Below are positions 34,923 through 43,259 of a DNA stretch of 64,000 nucleotides, piece by piece. The stretch comes from Actinocatenispora sp963805605 (lineage in GTDB: Bacteria > Actinomycetota > Actinomycetes > Mycobacteriales > Micromonosporaceae). A program made the position numbers and the translations under genes. The DNA lies in NCBI GenBank assembly GCA_963805605.1, contig CAWDUX010000002.1, forward strand, positions 1,736,001-1,800,000. The letters run 5' to 3'. The notes beneath the pieces were generated by a model that saw only the letters and a list, made by a program, of their open reading frames with translations, had not been told where the DNA came from and ran no database searches. Position 1 is the first letter of the stretch, and each line of letters opens with the position of its first letter.

Positions 34923-35300
34923 TCAGGGCAGTGCCACGACCGGCAGATACGCCGTCAGATCCGCCCGGTTGCCGCTGGCCCGGACCTTTCCCGCCGCGAC
35001 CGCGTCGGGCCAGCTCAGCCGTCCGGTGGCCAGCCGGAGCCAGGTCGACGCGTCCGTCTCGATCACGTTCGGTGGCGTACCCCGGGTGTGCCGTGGGCCC
35101 GGCACGCACTGCACAGCGCCGTACGGCGGCACCCGTACCTCGACCGAACGGCCGGGCACCCGGTCCGCGAGCCGGCCGAGCAGCCCCCGGGTCGCGTCCC
35201 GCAACGCCGCGGTGTCCGGGGTACGGCCGGCGTCCAGGTCAGCGAGCACGGCGACGACCGCGGCGGGGTCCCAGGACCGGGCGGGGGTAGGAGGAGGCAC
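34923..35300 (-). CDS. Sterol-carrier-family protein, purF-adjacent
   Basis: 125 residues with the small SCP-like fold common next to purF in actinobacteria: ARSWDPAAVVAVLADLDAG at the front, then GRSVEVRVPPYGAVQCVPGP, and ETDASTWLRLATGRLSWPDAVAAGKVRASGNRADL at the end. The last block is the characteristic part. It probably binds a hydrophobic ligand, but none is known. It is upstream of purF on the same strand, with about 160 nt between. Confidence 0.85.
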   Translation of the reverse strand: MPPPTPARSWDPAAVVAVLADLDAGRTPDTAALRDATRGLLGRLADRVPGRSVEVRVPPYGAVQCVPGPRHTRGTPPNVIETDASTWLRLATGRLSWPDAVAAGKVRASGNRADLTAYLPVVALP

Positions 35301-35520
35301 GGCAGGACGATACCGTCAGGGTGGGTGATCTGGGGCCGGACGAGCGACCCGTCGGGGAGACATCCGCAACTCGGCGCGCGGCCGGGTCGCCAAACCGCGC
35401 CCGCACAAGGCATAGTTCCCGGCGGTTGGACCAAGAGGGTAGTACACAATAGGCGAGGTAGGTGCGCCCCGGCAGTATCGTGCACCACGTCGTCAGTCAC
35501 ACGCACCGGAGGCGGTGGAG

Positions 35521-37530
35521 ATGGCAACGCCAGCGCGCGCACACCTACGTCGAGGCCTGACAGGTCTGGTGGTCCTCGCCGGCGTGTCGCTGGGCGCGGC
35601 GGCAGTCGGTACGACCCCTGCCCACGCGGCACCACCGACGCTCGCGGTCACTGCGAGCCCGGGCAACATCGACCTCAAGGTCGGTGGCGAGGTCCGGACC
35701 CTCAGCATCAACGTGACCAGCAGTGAACCCGTCGCGAACGTGAACGCGGTGATCTCGGTCCCGCTCGCCAATCTCGGTGTCACCATCAAGAATTCCCAGC
35801 CCCCCGGCTGTATCACCGACCCGAACGGCAACCTGAACTGCCCGCTCGGCGTGATGGACGGGCACACCGCGAAGGCGATCTACATCAAGCTCGCCCCGCC
35901 CGGGCAGAGTGATCTGTCGCCCGGGGACAGCAAGAACGGCCAGGGCCAGGTCCAGGTCGCGGCCCCCGGTGCGCAACCGGGCGTCGTCGGCTACGCGATC
36001 ACCGTGTCCAACGACCAGCCGAACTCGGTCGGTGCCGTTTCCGGCAACGTGACCAGCGACAAGGACGGTTCCCCGGTCAGTAGCGCGGAGGTGACGCTGA
36101 CCGACTCCAAGGGGAACTCGGCGCGCACCAACACCGACGGCTCGGGCAACTTCAAGTGGGCACCGAGCGACAGCGACCGGCTCGTGCCCGGCAACATCAC
36201 CGCCACGATCAGGGCGGACGGCTACAAGGTCAAGAAGGAGACCCAGCCAGGCACCGCGGGGCAGCCGCTGACCTTCAACGGCCTGACCCTGACCGCCAAG
36301 GCCGCGCCCAAACCCACCGCGACCTCCGCGAGTCCCGCCGCGTCCCCGACGGTCACCGCCGCGGCCACCGGCGACGACACCGGCCTGGGCACCGTCACCT
36401 GGGTGCTGATCATCCTGGGCGCGCTGCTGGTGATCGGCGGCATCGTCGCGATCGTGATGCTGCTGAAGAAGAAGGATGACGACGACGACGGGAACGCCGG
36501 TGAGAGTCCGCTCGCGCCGTTCGACCATGACCCGCCGTCCAGCTACGCCGCCACCGGATACCCCGCGTCCAGCGCGCAGGAGACCTCGGTGATGAACGCG
36601 ATCCCCGGTGGTGACACGGCCGCCACTATGGTGCACAACGTGTCACCGGCCCGCGACCAGTACGACGACTACGACAACTTCGCCCGCAACTACGGAACTA
36701 ACAACTACCAGCAGGGCGGCGGCACCCCGTACGCCGGGGAGACCCAGCCGTACGGCGGCCGGAGCCAGCAGTTCGGCGCGGAGAGCCCGCAGCAGGGCCG
36801 ACCGTACGCGGGTGAGACTCAGCAGTACGGCGGCCAGCGCTACGACGAGACCACCCGCAACTGGCAGGCCGGTACACACGAGGCGACCGGGCCGGTGTCC
36901 GGCGGCGTACCGCCCACCCCCGGCGGGCCGGGCCAGTACGGCGAGCAGACCCAACCGTGGCAGCAGCCGGACCGCACCGGCAACTACGGCGGCACCACGT
37001 ACGGTCGGTCCGGTCCGGGCTCGGCGCCGACCAGTGGTGCGGCCCCCACCAGCGGTGCCTCCGGGTACGGCGCACCGACCAGCGGCGCCGCTCCGACCAG
37101 CGGTTACGGCGGGTACAGCCAGCCGACCAGCGGCGCCCCCGGCTACGGCCAGCCCACCAGCGGTTCTGGTGGCTACGGCCAGCCCACCAGCGGTGCCTCC
37201 GGGTACGGCGCCCAGAGCGGCGCACCGACCAGCGGCTACGGCGGGTACAGCCAGCCGACCAGCGGCGCCCCCGGCTACGGCCAGCCCAGCAGCGGCGCGC
37301 CGGCCGGCAGTCAGTACGGCGACACCCCGTACGGCGACCAGCGCCGGTCCGCCCCGAGCCAGTACAGCGACGGGTCAGGTCAGCAACAGCAGCGGCACGG
37401 CGTCAACGAGCCGACCCGGACGTGGCAGCAGACCGAGCAGCCCCGGCAGCAGCCGCCGCCGAGTTCCCGGCCCAGCGCCGACGAGACCCGGCTGGACCGG
37501 GCCGACGGGGTCGACTGGCTGGACGGCTGA
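35521..37530 (+). CDS. Membrane-spanning protein with long Gly/Tyr/Gln repeat tail
   Basis: 669 residues. A signal peptide (1-40) precedes two or more Ig-like or carboxypeptidase-regulatory-like domains (about 40-260), including the CnaB-like segment SGNVTSDKDGSPVSSAEVTLTD. Then come a Thr/Ala/Pro linker, one transmembrane helix (about 298-322), KKKDDDDD, and a cytoplasmic tail of about 330 residues dominated by Gly, Tyr, Gln, Ser, Thr and Pro, with tandem GYGQPTSG units. The ATG at 35521 follows GGAGG at 8 nt. The tail looks disordered and able to condense. Function is unknown. Confidence 0.75.
   Translation: MATPARAHLRRGLTGLVVLAGVSLGAAAVGTTPAHAAPPTLAVTASPGNIDLKVGGEVRTLSINVTSSEPVANVNAVISVPLANLGVTIKNSQPPGCITDPNGNLNCPLGVMDGHTAKAIYIKLAPPGQSDLSPGDSKNGQGQVQVAAPGAQPGVVGYAITVSNDQPNSVGAVSGNVTSDKDGSPVSSAEVTLTDSKGNSARTNTDGSGNFKWAPSDSDRLVPGNITATIRADGYKVKKETQPGTAGQPLTFNGLTLTAKAAPKPTATSASPAASPTVTAAATGDDTGLGTVTWVLIILGALLVIGGIVAIVMLLKKKDDDDDGNAGESPLAPFDHDPPSSYAATGYPASSAQETSVMNAIPGGDTAATMVHNVSPARDQYDDYDNFARNYGTNNYQQGGGTPYAGETQPYGGRSQQFGAESPQQGRPYAGETQQYGGQRYDETTRNWQAGTHEATGPVSGGVPPTPGGPGQYGEQTQPWQQPDRTGNYGGTTYGRSGPGSAPTSGAAPTSGASGYGAPTSGAAPTSGYGGYSQPTSGAPGYGQPTSGSGGYGQPTSGASGYGAQSGAPTSGYGGYSQPTSGAPGYGQPSSGAPAGSQYGDTPYGDQRRSAPSQYSDGSGQQQQRHGVNEPTRTWQQTEQPRQQPPPSSRPSADETRLDRADGVDWLDG
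37096..37291 (+). repeat. In-frame 132-bp spaced tandem repeats coding GYGQPTSG units
   Basis: A block of about 64 bp at 37096-37159 recurs almost exactly at 37228-37291, offset by 132 bp (44 codons). Shorter ACCAGCGG-Y/G-rich units fill the space between. It lies in the tail of the membrane protein. Confidence 0.75.
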
Positions 37531-37584
37531 CCGGCCCAATAGCTGACAGGCCCAGTAACTGACCAGGTCAGGGGCGGACAGGGG

Positions 37585-38355
37585 TCAGGGGCGGACCGCG
37601 GCACGGCTACCGGCGAACGCACCGGACCGCAGCACCGGGACCTCACGACTGGCATCGCGCTGCGCGGCCAGGTCCACGTCCGCGCCGAACCCGCGGTCGA
37701 GCAGCTCCCGACCGGACACGCTGCCCCGGACCGCCGCCGGAAGATCCGGAACGTTGGACAGCACCGCGAGCGTGGTCGCCGCTTCCAGGGACAACGCGGC
37801 GGCGCCGGTCAGGCCGTCCAGGATCGACGCCGCGCCGAGCAGGTCCTCCACGCACGGCCGCAGCGCACCGTCCGGCCACTGTTCACCGGCCGCGACCACC
37901 CCGATCGGTCGATCCAGCGTGCCGTACCCGTCGGAACGTAGGAGTTCGGCCACCGCCCGGGCGTTGCGCAGGCAGCCGGCGACCACCGGGATACCGACCG
38001 CCTCAGCCGCCGCGCAGATGGTCGCGCCGTTGGGTGACGGGAGCACCAGGTCCGACACCACCGGTGCGGTACGCAAGGCCGCCGGCGACAGCGACCACGG
38101 ATGCTCCCGGGTGGTGGCGCCGCGCCCCACGGCCACCGCCGCGCCGACCCGGTTCGCGTACTGTTCGGCCTGGTCGTTCCAGGGGAACGGGTGCACCCGG
38201 AAACCACGCTCGACGGCGACGGTGACGGCGGTGCTGAACGACAGCACGTCCACCACGACCAGCACCGAACACACGCGGCTCAGTTCCGCGGCGCCGGCCA
38301 GGCCCCAGTCGAACCGGACGCCGCTGTGCGGCTGCGTGTACACCGACTCGGTCAC
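37585..38355 (-). CDS. comB: 2-phosphosulfolactate phosphatase family protein
   Basis: 256 residues from the GTG at 38355. The ComB fold is shown by VLVVVDVLSFSTAVTVAVERG near residue 30, PSPNGATICAAAEAVGIPVVAGCLRNARAVAE near residue 115, and AAGEQWPDGALRPCVEDLLGA near residue 155. In coenzyme M synthesis ComB dephosphorylates 2-phosphosulfolactate, but in actinobacteria without coenzyme M it is taken to act in another phosphatase step. It is on the same strand as purL with 136 nt between. Confidence 0.88.
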   Translation of the reverse strand: MTESVYTQPHSGVRFDWGLAGAAELSRVCSVLVVVDVLSFSTAVTVAVERGFRVHPFPWNDQAEQYANRVGAAVAVGRGATTREHPWSLSPAALRTAPVVSDLVLPSPNGATICAAAEAVGIPVVAGCLRNARAVAELLRSDGYGTLDRPIGVVAAGEQWPDGALRPCVEDLLGAASILDGLTGAAALSLEAATTLAVLSNVPDLPAAVRGSVSGRELLDRGFGADVDLAAQRDASREVPVLRSGAFAGSRAAVRP

Positions 38356-38491
38356 GCCGCGAAAGTACCGCCGTGCCGACCGGTACGGCGCGAGGATTTC
38401 CGGTGTGCTGCGCCACCCCCGGCCCAGCGCAACGCCGGGACCACCGCCACCCCGGCCCCAGCGCAATGCTGAGGCCGGAGGTACGAACCGG

Positions 38492-40837
38492 TCAGCCGGT
38501 CCGCAGCCCGAACAGCTCGGGCAGGGTGGCCGACCAGGCGCTACGCAGCTCCGACAACGGTACGGAAAACTGGTCGACGAACTCCAACGACCGGTCGGCC
38601 GCCACCACCTGACCGACAGACCGCCAGGGCACCCGGTGACCACGGCACAGCGAGGTGAACGCGGCCTGCTGGCCGGCTGGCAGCGACACCAGCACCCGAC
38701 CGGTGGACTCGGCGAACAGGAACACGAACAGCTCGGCGGCCGAACCGAACTCCTCCGGTACGACGACCCGGGCGCCGAGATTCTCCCGCAAGCACGACTC
38801 GACCAGGGTCATCGCCAGGCCACCGTCGGACACGTCGTGCGCGCCGGAGAGCATGCCCACCCGGCCGGCGTCGGCCAGCAGTTCAGCCAGGTTCTTCTCG
38901 TGCGCCAGGTCGACCCGGGGCGGCTTCCCGCCCAGGTGCCCGTGCACGGTGGAGGCCCATTCGGAACCGGACAGCTCCGGCCGGGTCTCGCCGAGCAGGA
39001 CCAGAACGTCGCCGTCGGCGCGGAACCCCATCGGGATCCGGCGCCGTACGTCGTCCAGCACGCCCAGCACACCGATCACCGGCGTCGGGTTGATCGGGGT
39101 GATCCCGGTCTGGTTGTAGAAGCTCACATTGCCGCCGGTGACCGGGATGCCCAGCTCCTGGCAGCCGTCCGCGAGTCCGCGTACCGCCTCGGCGAACTGC
39201 CACATCACGCCCGGATCCTCGGGGCTGCCGAAGTTGAGGCAGTCGGTGACCGCGATCGGCTCGGCGCCGGTGACCGCCACGTTCCGGTACGCCTCGGCGA
39301 GCGCGAGCTGCGCGCCGGCGTACGGGTCGAGCCGGGTGTAGCGGCCGTTGCCGTCGGTGGCCAGCGCCACCCCCAGATGGCTGGTCTCGGACAGCCTCAG
39401 CACACCGGCGTCCTCGGGCTGGGCGAGCACCGTGTTGCCCAGCACGTACCGGTCGTACTGCTCGGTGACCCAGCTCTTGTCCGCCAGGTTCGGCGCGGCG
39501 ACCATGCGCAGCAGGGTGGCGCGCAGCTCCTCGACGGTCTTCGGACGCTCCAGCGTCTCGGCCGCATCGGCGACCAGCAGTGCCCGGTCCGCGGGTTCCG
39601 CGAGAGGGCGGGAGTAGACCGGGCCGTCGTCGGCGAGACTGGCCGGCGGGGCGTCCACCACGGTGTGCCCGTGCCAGCGGATGTCCAACCGGCCGGTACG
39701 GTGCGCGCCCTCGGTGACCTCACCGAGCGCGGTGGCCAGTACACCCCACTTGGCGCACACCCGCAGCACCTCGGCGAGCTTCGGCGGCTCCACCACCAGC
39801 AGCATGCGTTCCTGCGACTCGGATGCGAGCACCTCGTGCGGGTCCATCGACGCTTCCCGCAGCGGCACCTTGTCCAGGTCGATGCGCATACCGGTACCGG
39901 CCGCAGCCGCGGTCTCGGACAACGCGCAGGTCAGGCCCGCGCCGCCGAGGTCCTGGATGCCGGCGACCAGGCCGGCGTCGTACAGCTCCAGACAGGACTC
40001 GATCAGCAGCTTCTCGGTGAACGGGTCACCGACCTGCACGCTGGGTCGGCGCTGCTGGCTGGTCTCGTCGAAGGTGGCGGAGGCGAGTACGGACACCCCG
40101 CCGATGCCGTCCCGGCCGGTCTTGGCGCCGACCAGTACCACGATGTTGCCGATGCCCTCGGCTTCCTTACGCTGCAACCGGTCCACCGGCAGTACACCGA
40201 TCGACAGTGCGTTGACCAGCGGGTTTCCCTGGTAGCACGGGTCGAAGACCAGTTCGCCACCGATATTGGGCAGGCCCAGGCAGTTGCCGTAGTTGGAGAT
40301 GCCGGCCACCACGCCGGGCAGTACCCGGGCGGTGTCCGGGTGGTCCGCGGCGCCGAACCGGATCTGGTCCATCACCGCGACCGGTCGGGCGCCCATCGCC
40401 AGAATGTCGCGGACGATGCCGCCGACCCCGGTCGCCGCACCCTGGTGCGGCTCCACGTAGCTGGGGTGGTTGTGACTCTCCACCTTGAACGTGACCGCGA
40501 GCGTGTCGGAGACCTGCACCACACCGGCGTTCTCACCGATACCGGCGAGCATCCGGGTGCTGGTCGGCTGCTTCTCACCGAACTGCCGCAGGTGCACCTT
40601 GCTGGATTTGTACGAGCAGTGCTCGCTCCACATGATGGAGTACATGGCCAGCTCCGACCGGGTGGGTCGGCGGTTCAGGATCTGCCGGATCCGCTGGTAC
40701 TCGTCGTCGGCCAGGCCCAGTTCGCGGTAGGGCTGTCCCTCGTCGGGGGTGTCCACCGCCCGCTGCACGGTGTCCAGCAATTCGGGTTCTCCGGCCGAGG
40801 GGTCGGTGTTCTCCTCGACCAGGTTGTCGATGCTCAT
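38492..40837 (-). CDS. purL: Phosphoribosylformylglycinamidine synthase subunit II
   Basis: 781 residues, the small (three-protein) type of PurL. Visible landmarks are YSIMWSEHCSYKSSKVHLRQF near residue 65, FKVESHNHPSYVEPHQGAATGVGGIVRD near residue 115, and SGAHDVSDGGLAMTLVESCL near residue 690. It converts FGAR to FGAM using ammonia delivered by PurQ, with PurS as the bridge. The order purS-purQ-purL is conserved. There are 11 nt between purQ and purL. Confidence 0.97.
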   Translation of the reverse strand: MSIDNLVEENTDPSAGEPELLDTVQRAVDTPDEGQPYRELGLADDEYQRIRQILNRRPTRSELAMYSIMWSEHCSYKSSKVHLRQFGEKQPTSTRMLAGIGENAGVVQVSDTLAVTFKVESHNHPSYVEPHQGAATGVGGIVRDILAMGARPVAVMDQIRFGAADHPDTARVLPGVVAGISNYGNCLGLPNIGGELVFDPCYQGNPLVNALSIGVLPVDRLQRKEAEGIGNIVVLVGAKTGRDGIGGVSVLASATFDETSQQRRPSVQVGDPFTEKLLIESCLELYDAGLVAGIQDLGGAGLTCALSETAAAAGTGMRIDLDKVPLREASMDPHEVLASESQERMLLVVEPPKLAEVLRVCAKWGVLATALGEVTEGAHRTGRLDIRWHGHTVVDAPPASLADDGPVYSRPLAEPADRALLVADAAETLERPKTVEELRATLLRMVAAPNLADKSWVTEQYDRYVLGNTVLAQPEDAGVLRLSETSHLGVALATDGNGRYTRLDPYAGAQLALAEAYRNVAVTGAEPIAVTDCLNFGSPEDPGVMWQFAEAVRGLADGCQELGIPVTGGNVSFYNQTGITPINPTPVIGVLGVLDDVRRRIPMGFRADGDVLVLLGETRPELSGSEWASTVHGHLGGKPPRVDLAHEKNLAELLADAGRVGMLSGAHDVSDGGLAMTLVESCLRENLGARVVVPEEFGSAAELFVFLFAESTGRVLVSLPAGQQAAFTSLCRGHRVPWRSVGQVVAADRSLEFVDQFSVPLSELRSAWSATLPELFGLRTG

Positions 40838-40848
40838 AGATCCTTCTC

Positions 40849-41589
40849 CTACCGGTCCCGGGCCAACAGGCGCCGGCGCGGCCGGCCGGTCGGTTCGGCT
40901 TCCGTCTTCTGCCGGGCCAGGTCGGCCAGGTGGGTCAGCACCGAGCTGAAGAAGCCGAGCCCGTCGACCGAAGGCCCGGTCAGCGCCTCGACGGCATGCT
41001 CGGGATGCGGCATCATGCCGACCACGTTGCCGGCGGCGTTGCGGATCCCGGCGATGTCGCGCTGTGAACCGTTCGGGTTGCCGCGCGCGTAACGCAGTAC
41101 GACCCGGCCCTCGGATTCCAGTTCGTCGAGGGTCCGCCGGTCGGCCACGAAGCAGCCCTCACCGTTCTTGACCGGTACGAGGATCTCCTGCCCGGCCTGG
41201 TAACCGCTGGTCCACGCGGTGCCGGCGTCCTCGACCCGCAGCCACTGGTCCCGGTTACGGAAATGCAGGTGCTGGTTGCGGGTCAGCGCTCCGGGCAGCA
41301 GGTGCGCCTCGCAGAGCACCTGGAACCCGTTGCAGATGCCCAGTACGGGCATGCCGCCCTCGGCCGCACCCCGGATCGCCTCCATGGCCGGGGAGAACCG
41401 GGCGATGGCGCCGCAGCGCAGGTAGTCGCCGTAGGAGAAGCCGCCCGGCAGGATGACGGCCTCGACCTCGTGCAGGTTGGACTCGTCGTGCCAGAGCGAG
41501 ATCGCCTCGGCGCCGGCGAGCCGGACCGCCCGCAGCGCGTCCTGATCGTCCAGCGAGCCGGGGAAGGTCACCACACCGACCCGGGTCAC
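40849..41589 (-). CDS. purQ: Phosphoribosylformylglycinamidine synthase subunit I (glutaminase)
   Basis: 246 residues of a class I glutaminase. The nucleophile Cys is in PVLGICNGFQVLCEAHLLPGAL (about residue 86) and the catalytic His/Glu in GMMPHPEHAVEAL (about residue 200). The first strand reads VGVVTFPGSLDDQDALRAVRLAGAE. It supplies ammonia to PurL. A C-terminal Arg-rich tail of about 20 residues goes beyond the usual length. Its start overlaps the purS stop by 4 nt. Confidence 0.97.
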   Translation of the reverse strand: MTRVGVVTFPGSLDDQDALRAVRLAGAEAISLWHDESNLHEVEAVILPGGFSYGDYLRCGAIARFSPAMEAIRGAAEGGMPVLGICNGFQVLCEAHLLPGALTRNQHLHFRNRDQWLRVEDAGTAWTSGYQAGQEILVPVKNGEGCFVADRRTLDELESEGRVVLRYARGNPNGSQRDIAGIRNAAGNVVGMMPHPEHAVEALTGPSVDGLGFFSSVLTHLADLARQKTEAEPTGRPRRRLLARDR

Positions 41590-42236
41590 CGGGGAACCTC
41601 GCCGCCGCCCGAGGTGGCGGCCGGGCTGGCCTTGCCGGCCTTGGCGGCCGGGCTGGCCTTGCTGCCCTTGCTGTCCCTGGCGGCGGCGCTGTCCTTGGTG
41701 ACCCGGCCGGCCGCGCTGTCGTGAGAATCCGGCGGCACGGCTGCCGGGTTCTTCCTCGCGGACGGTGACGTGGCAGCTGGCGCCGGAGCCGACTTCGCGG
41801 CCGGTTTCGCCGTCGCCGGGCCCGTGCCGACCAGCTTCGCCGGGATCAGTCGGGTGCCCGGCGGCAACGGCTTGACGTGGCTGACCGGGGTCGGCTTCCC
41901 GCCGCGTACCGCCGGCGCGTCCGGCTCCACCGGGTCGCCGGCCGCTTGGGCGTCGACCTGGCCTGAGGCCGCCTTCCGGGCCGGCACCTCGGGTTCCTCG
42001 GGCGGATCCACGCGCAGCGTGAAGTCCTCGATGACCGGGTTGGCCAGCAGCCGGTCCGCGATCTCCCGGGCCCGGTCCAGATCCGGTTTCCCGCTGAATT
42101 CGATCTCGATGCGCTTACCGATCCGTACGGATGTCACGTCGGTGACACCCAGTCGCGGTAGCGCCCCCGACACGGCCTGGCCGGCGGGGTCGAGAATCTC
42201 GGGTTTGAGCATGACGTCGACGACGACGCGAGGCAC
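41586..42236 (-). CDS. purS: FGAM synthase bridge subunit PurS with long Ala/Lys/Pro extension
   Basis: The first about 80 residues match PurS (VVVDVMLKPEILDPAGQAVSGALPRLGV and VRIGKRIEIEFSGKPDLDRARE), which bridges PurQ and PurL. The remaining about 135 residues are a low-complexity Ala/Lys/Pro/Ser tail, so the protein is 216 residues against the usual 80-90. Such tails occur in some Micromonosporaceae. The frame stays open and typical in codon use, so it is likely real. It overlaps purQ by 4 nt. Confidence 0.92.
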   Translation of the reverse strand: MPRVVVDVMLKPEILDPAGQAVSGALPRLGVTDVTSVRIGKRIEIEFSGKPDLDRAREIADRLLANPVIEDFTLRVDPPEEPEVPARKAASGQVDAQAAGDPVEPDAPAVRGGKPTPVSHVKPLPPGTRLIPAKLVGTGPATAKPAAKSAPAPAATSPSARKNPAAVPPDSHDSAAGRVTKDSAAARDSKGSKASPAAKAGKASPAATSGGGEVPR

Positions 42237-42477
42237 GCGGCGCTCCTGTCAATAGTTGCTGGGCGCGAGCCTCATCAGACTACCGCGATGCCTTCCACCT
42301 GCTGTGACATGGCCTCAATCTGGCGACCCGAAAGACGGGCGGGCAGGTAGGAGCGGCGGCGGCAGCGTCCGGCGTCGATCCCTGCCCGATCGGCCACAAG
42401 ATCGTTACCGATGTCCCCCGCCCGCCCCCTTCGGTAGCTGTCCGCAGTCGCGGCGCCAGCTGTCCGGTGGCATCTAT
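42237..42477. other. Space upstream of purS where purC is normally found
   Basis: No SAICAR-synthase-like sequence is present in any frame across 42237-43259, although purC commonly sits between purB and purS in related genomes. The 240 nt before the purB-like remnant hold GC-rich non-coding sequence with no clear gene. Confidence 0.6.
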
Positions 42478-42548
42478 CGGAGGATCGTCGGTGGGTGTAG
42501 TCGGCGGCGCCGGGATGGCGAGCCGGGACCGTACCGACCCGCTGGTCG
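42478..42548 (-). pseudogene. Degenerate copy of the purB 3' end
   Basis: On the minus strand this region reads VGTVPARHPGAADYT, matching the last residues of the intact purB (VGAVLARHPGAADYT). A one-base slip afterwards gives TILR-stop in place of PPIL-stop. DNA identity is about 80% over 60-70 bases. It lies about 710 nt from the intact purB end, with two small ORFs between, like one end of an insertion flanked by a duplicated gene end. Confidence 0.65.
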
Positions 42549-42665
42549 GAGAACCGACCCCGACGAGATGGTACCGGTGATGTGGCCGACGACGATCGGC
42601 CCGCCGATCGAAGACAAATCCAGCACTCGACAGCAGCTGACCGCGCCACGGGGACGCGGGATCCC

Positions 42666-42839
42666 ATGCTGTGGATCAGCGCAGAACATGTCCGCATCTC
42701 CCACCAGCCGATCGAGTGCAGCAACCCGCGGATCTGCGCAGAATGCGGCCGCTCGTGGCCCTGCGGCGCACCGACCCGCACAAACCGGCATCGAAGCAGC
42801 AAACCTGCCGTGGCCGGCCGGCATGACCGCCCGCCATGA
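42666..42839 (+). CDS. Small Cys-rich protein (CxxCxxxWPC type)
   Basis: 57 residues starting MLWISAEHVRISHQP, with ECSNPRICAECGRSWPCGAP. The CxxC...WPC pattern recurs in small actinobacterial proteins that may bind zinc. The tail is basic. It lies in the unusual DNA between the purB remnant and purB, 10 nt before the next small ORF. No function is known. It may be part of an accessory insertion. Confidence 0.55.
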   Translation: MLWISAEHVRISHQPIECSNPRICAECGRSWPCGAPTRTNRHRSSKPAVAGRHDRPP

Positions 42840-42848
42840 CAACCCGTC

Positions 42849-43115
42849 ATGTCGGAGCTCGAGATGGTGACCGCGATGACCGGCGTGATGCCCAGGCCCG
42901 GCGACCTGGTGCACATCACAGAACATGCCGCAGTCGAGTTCACTCACGCCCCGATCCGGCACTTCCGGGCCATCGAGGCCGAGCTGATGCCAGCACGACC
43001 CGGCTGGTGCCGACTGTACGGCTGGGACGCCGACGAACAGCTACGCAACTACCGCTGGTGCACCGCCCTGATCGCAGCCCTGACGTTCCAACCCGGCGAT
43101 GAATGGTCGAGGTAG
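42849..43115 (+). CDS. Small conserved hypothetical protein (PGDLVHIT type)
   Basis: 88 residues. The core MPRPGDLVHITEHAAVEFTHAPIRHFRAIE followed by GWCRLYGWDADEQLRNYRWCTALIA resembles a recurring small protein in Micromonospora relatives (PGDL-R-LTRAASV type). A start at 42891 (MPRPGDL) is an equally good choice. It follows the CxxC protein on the same strand, and such pairs are typical of accessory DNA in this group. Function is unknown. Confidence 0.55.
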   Translation: MSELEMVTAMTGVMPRPGDLVHITEHAAVEFTHAPIRHFRAIEAELMPARPGWCRLYGWDADEQLRNYRWCTALIAALTFQPGDEWSR

Positions 43116-43259
43116 TGCGAGCGTCCGCCGTCGGGTGGCGTTGCGGCGTGTCACACGGCAAGCGGTCCCCCGCCCCAGATCTTGAACCGGGTGGCTGTTC
43201 AAGATCCGCAGCAGTGGGCACGCAGCTTGCGGTCAACGAGCAGAGATCGGTACCGCCGA

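Noticed and set aside
37754..41092. Open frame of 1112 codons on the + strand
   Set aside because: It lies antisense to purL and comB, has no domain look, and reflects the lack of stops opposite high-GC coding DNA.
42275..42943. - strand frame of 222 codons as a real gene
   Set aside because: Only the short purB-like piece is meaningful. The rest has no family look and overlaps the two small + strand ORFs.
42836..43102. ATG overlapping the CxxC protein stop (ATGA) as the start of the next gene
   Set aside because: Reading from it gives an Arg/Asp-rich sequence without the PGDLVHIT block. The other frame from 42849 or 42891 is preferred.
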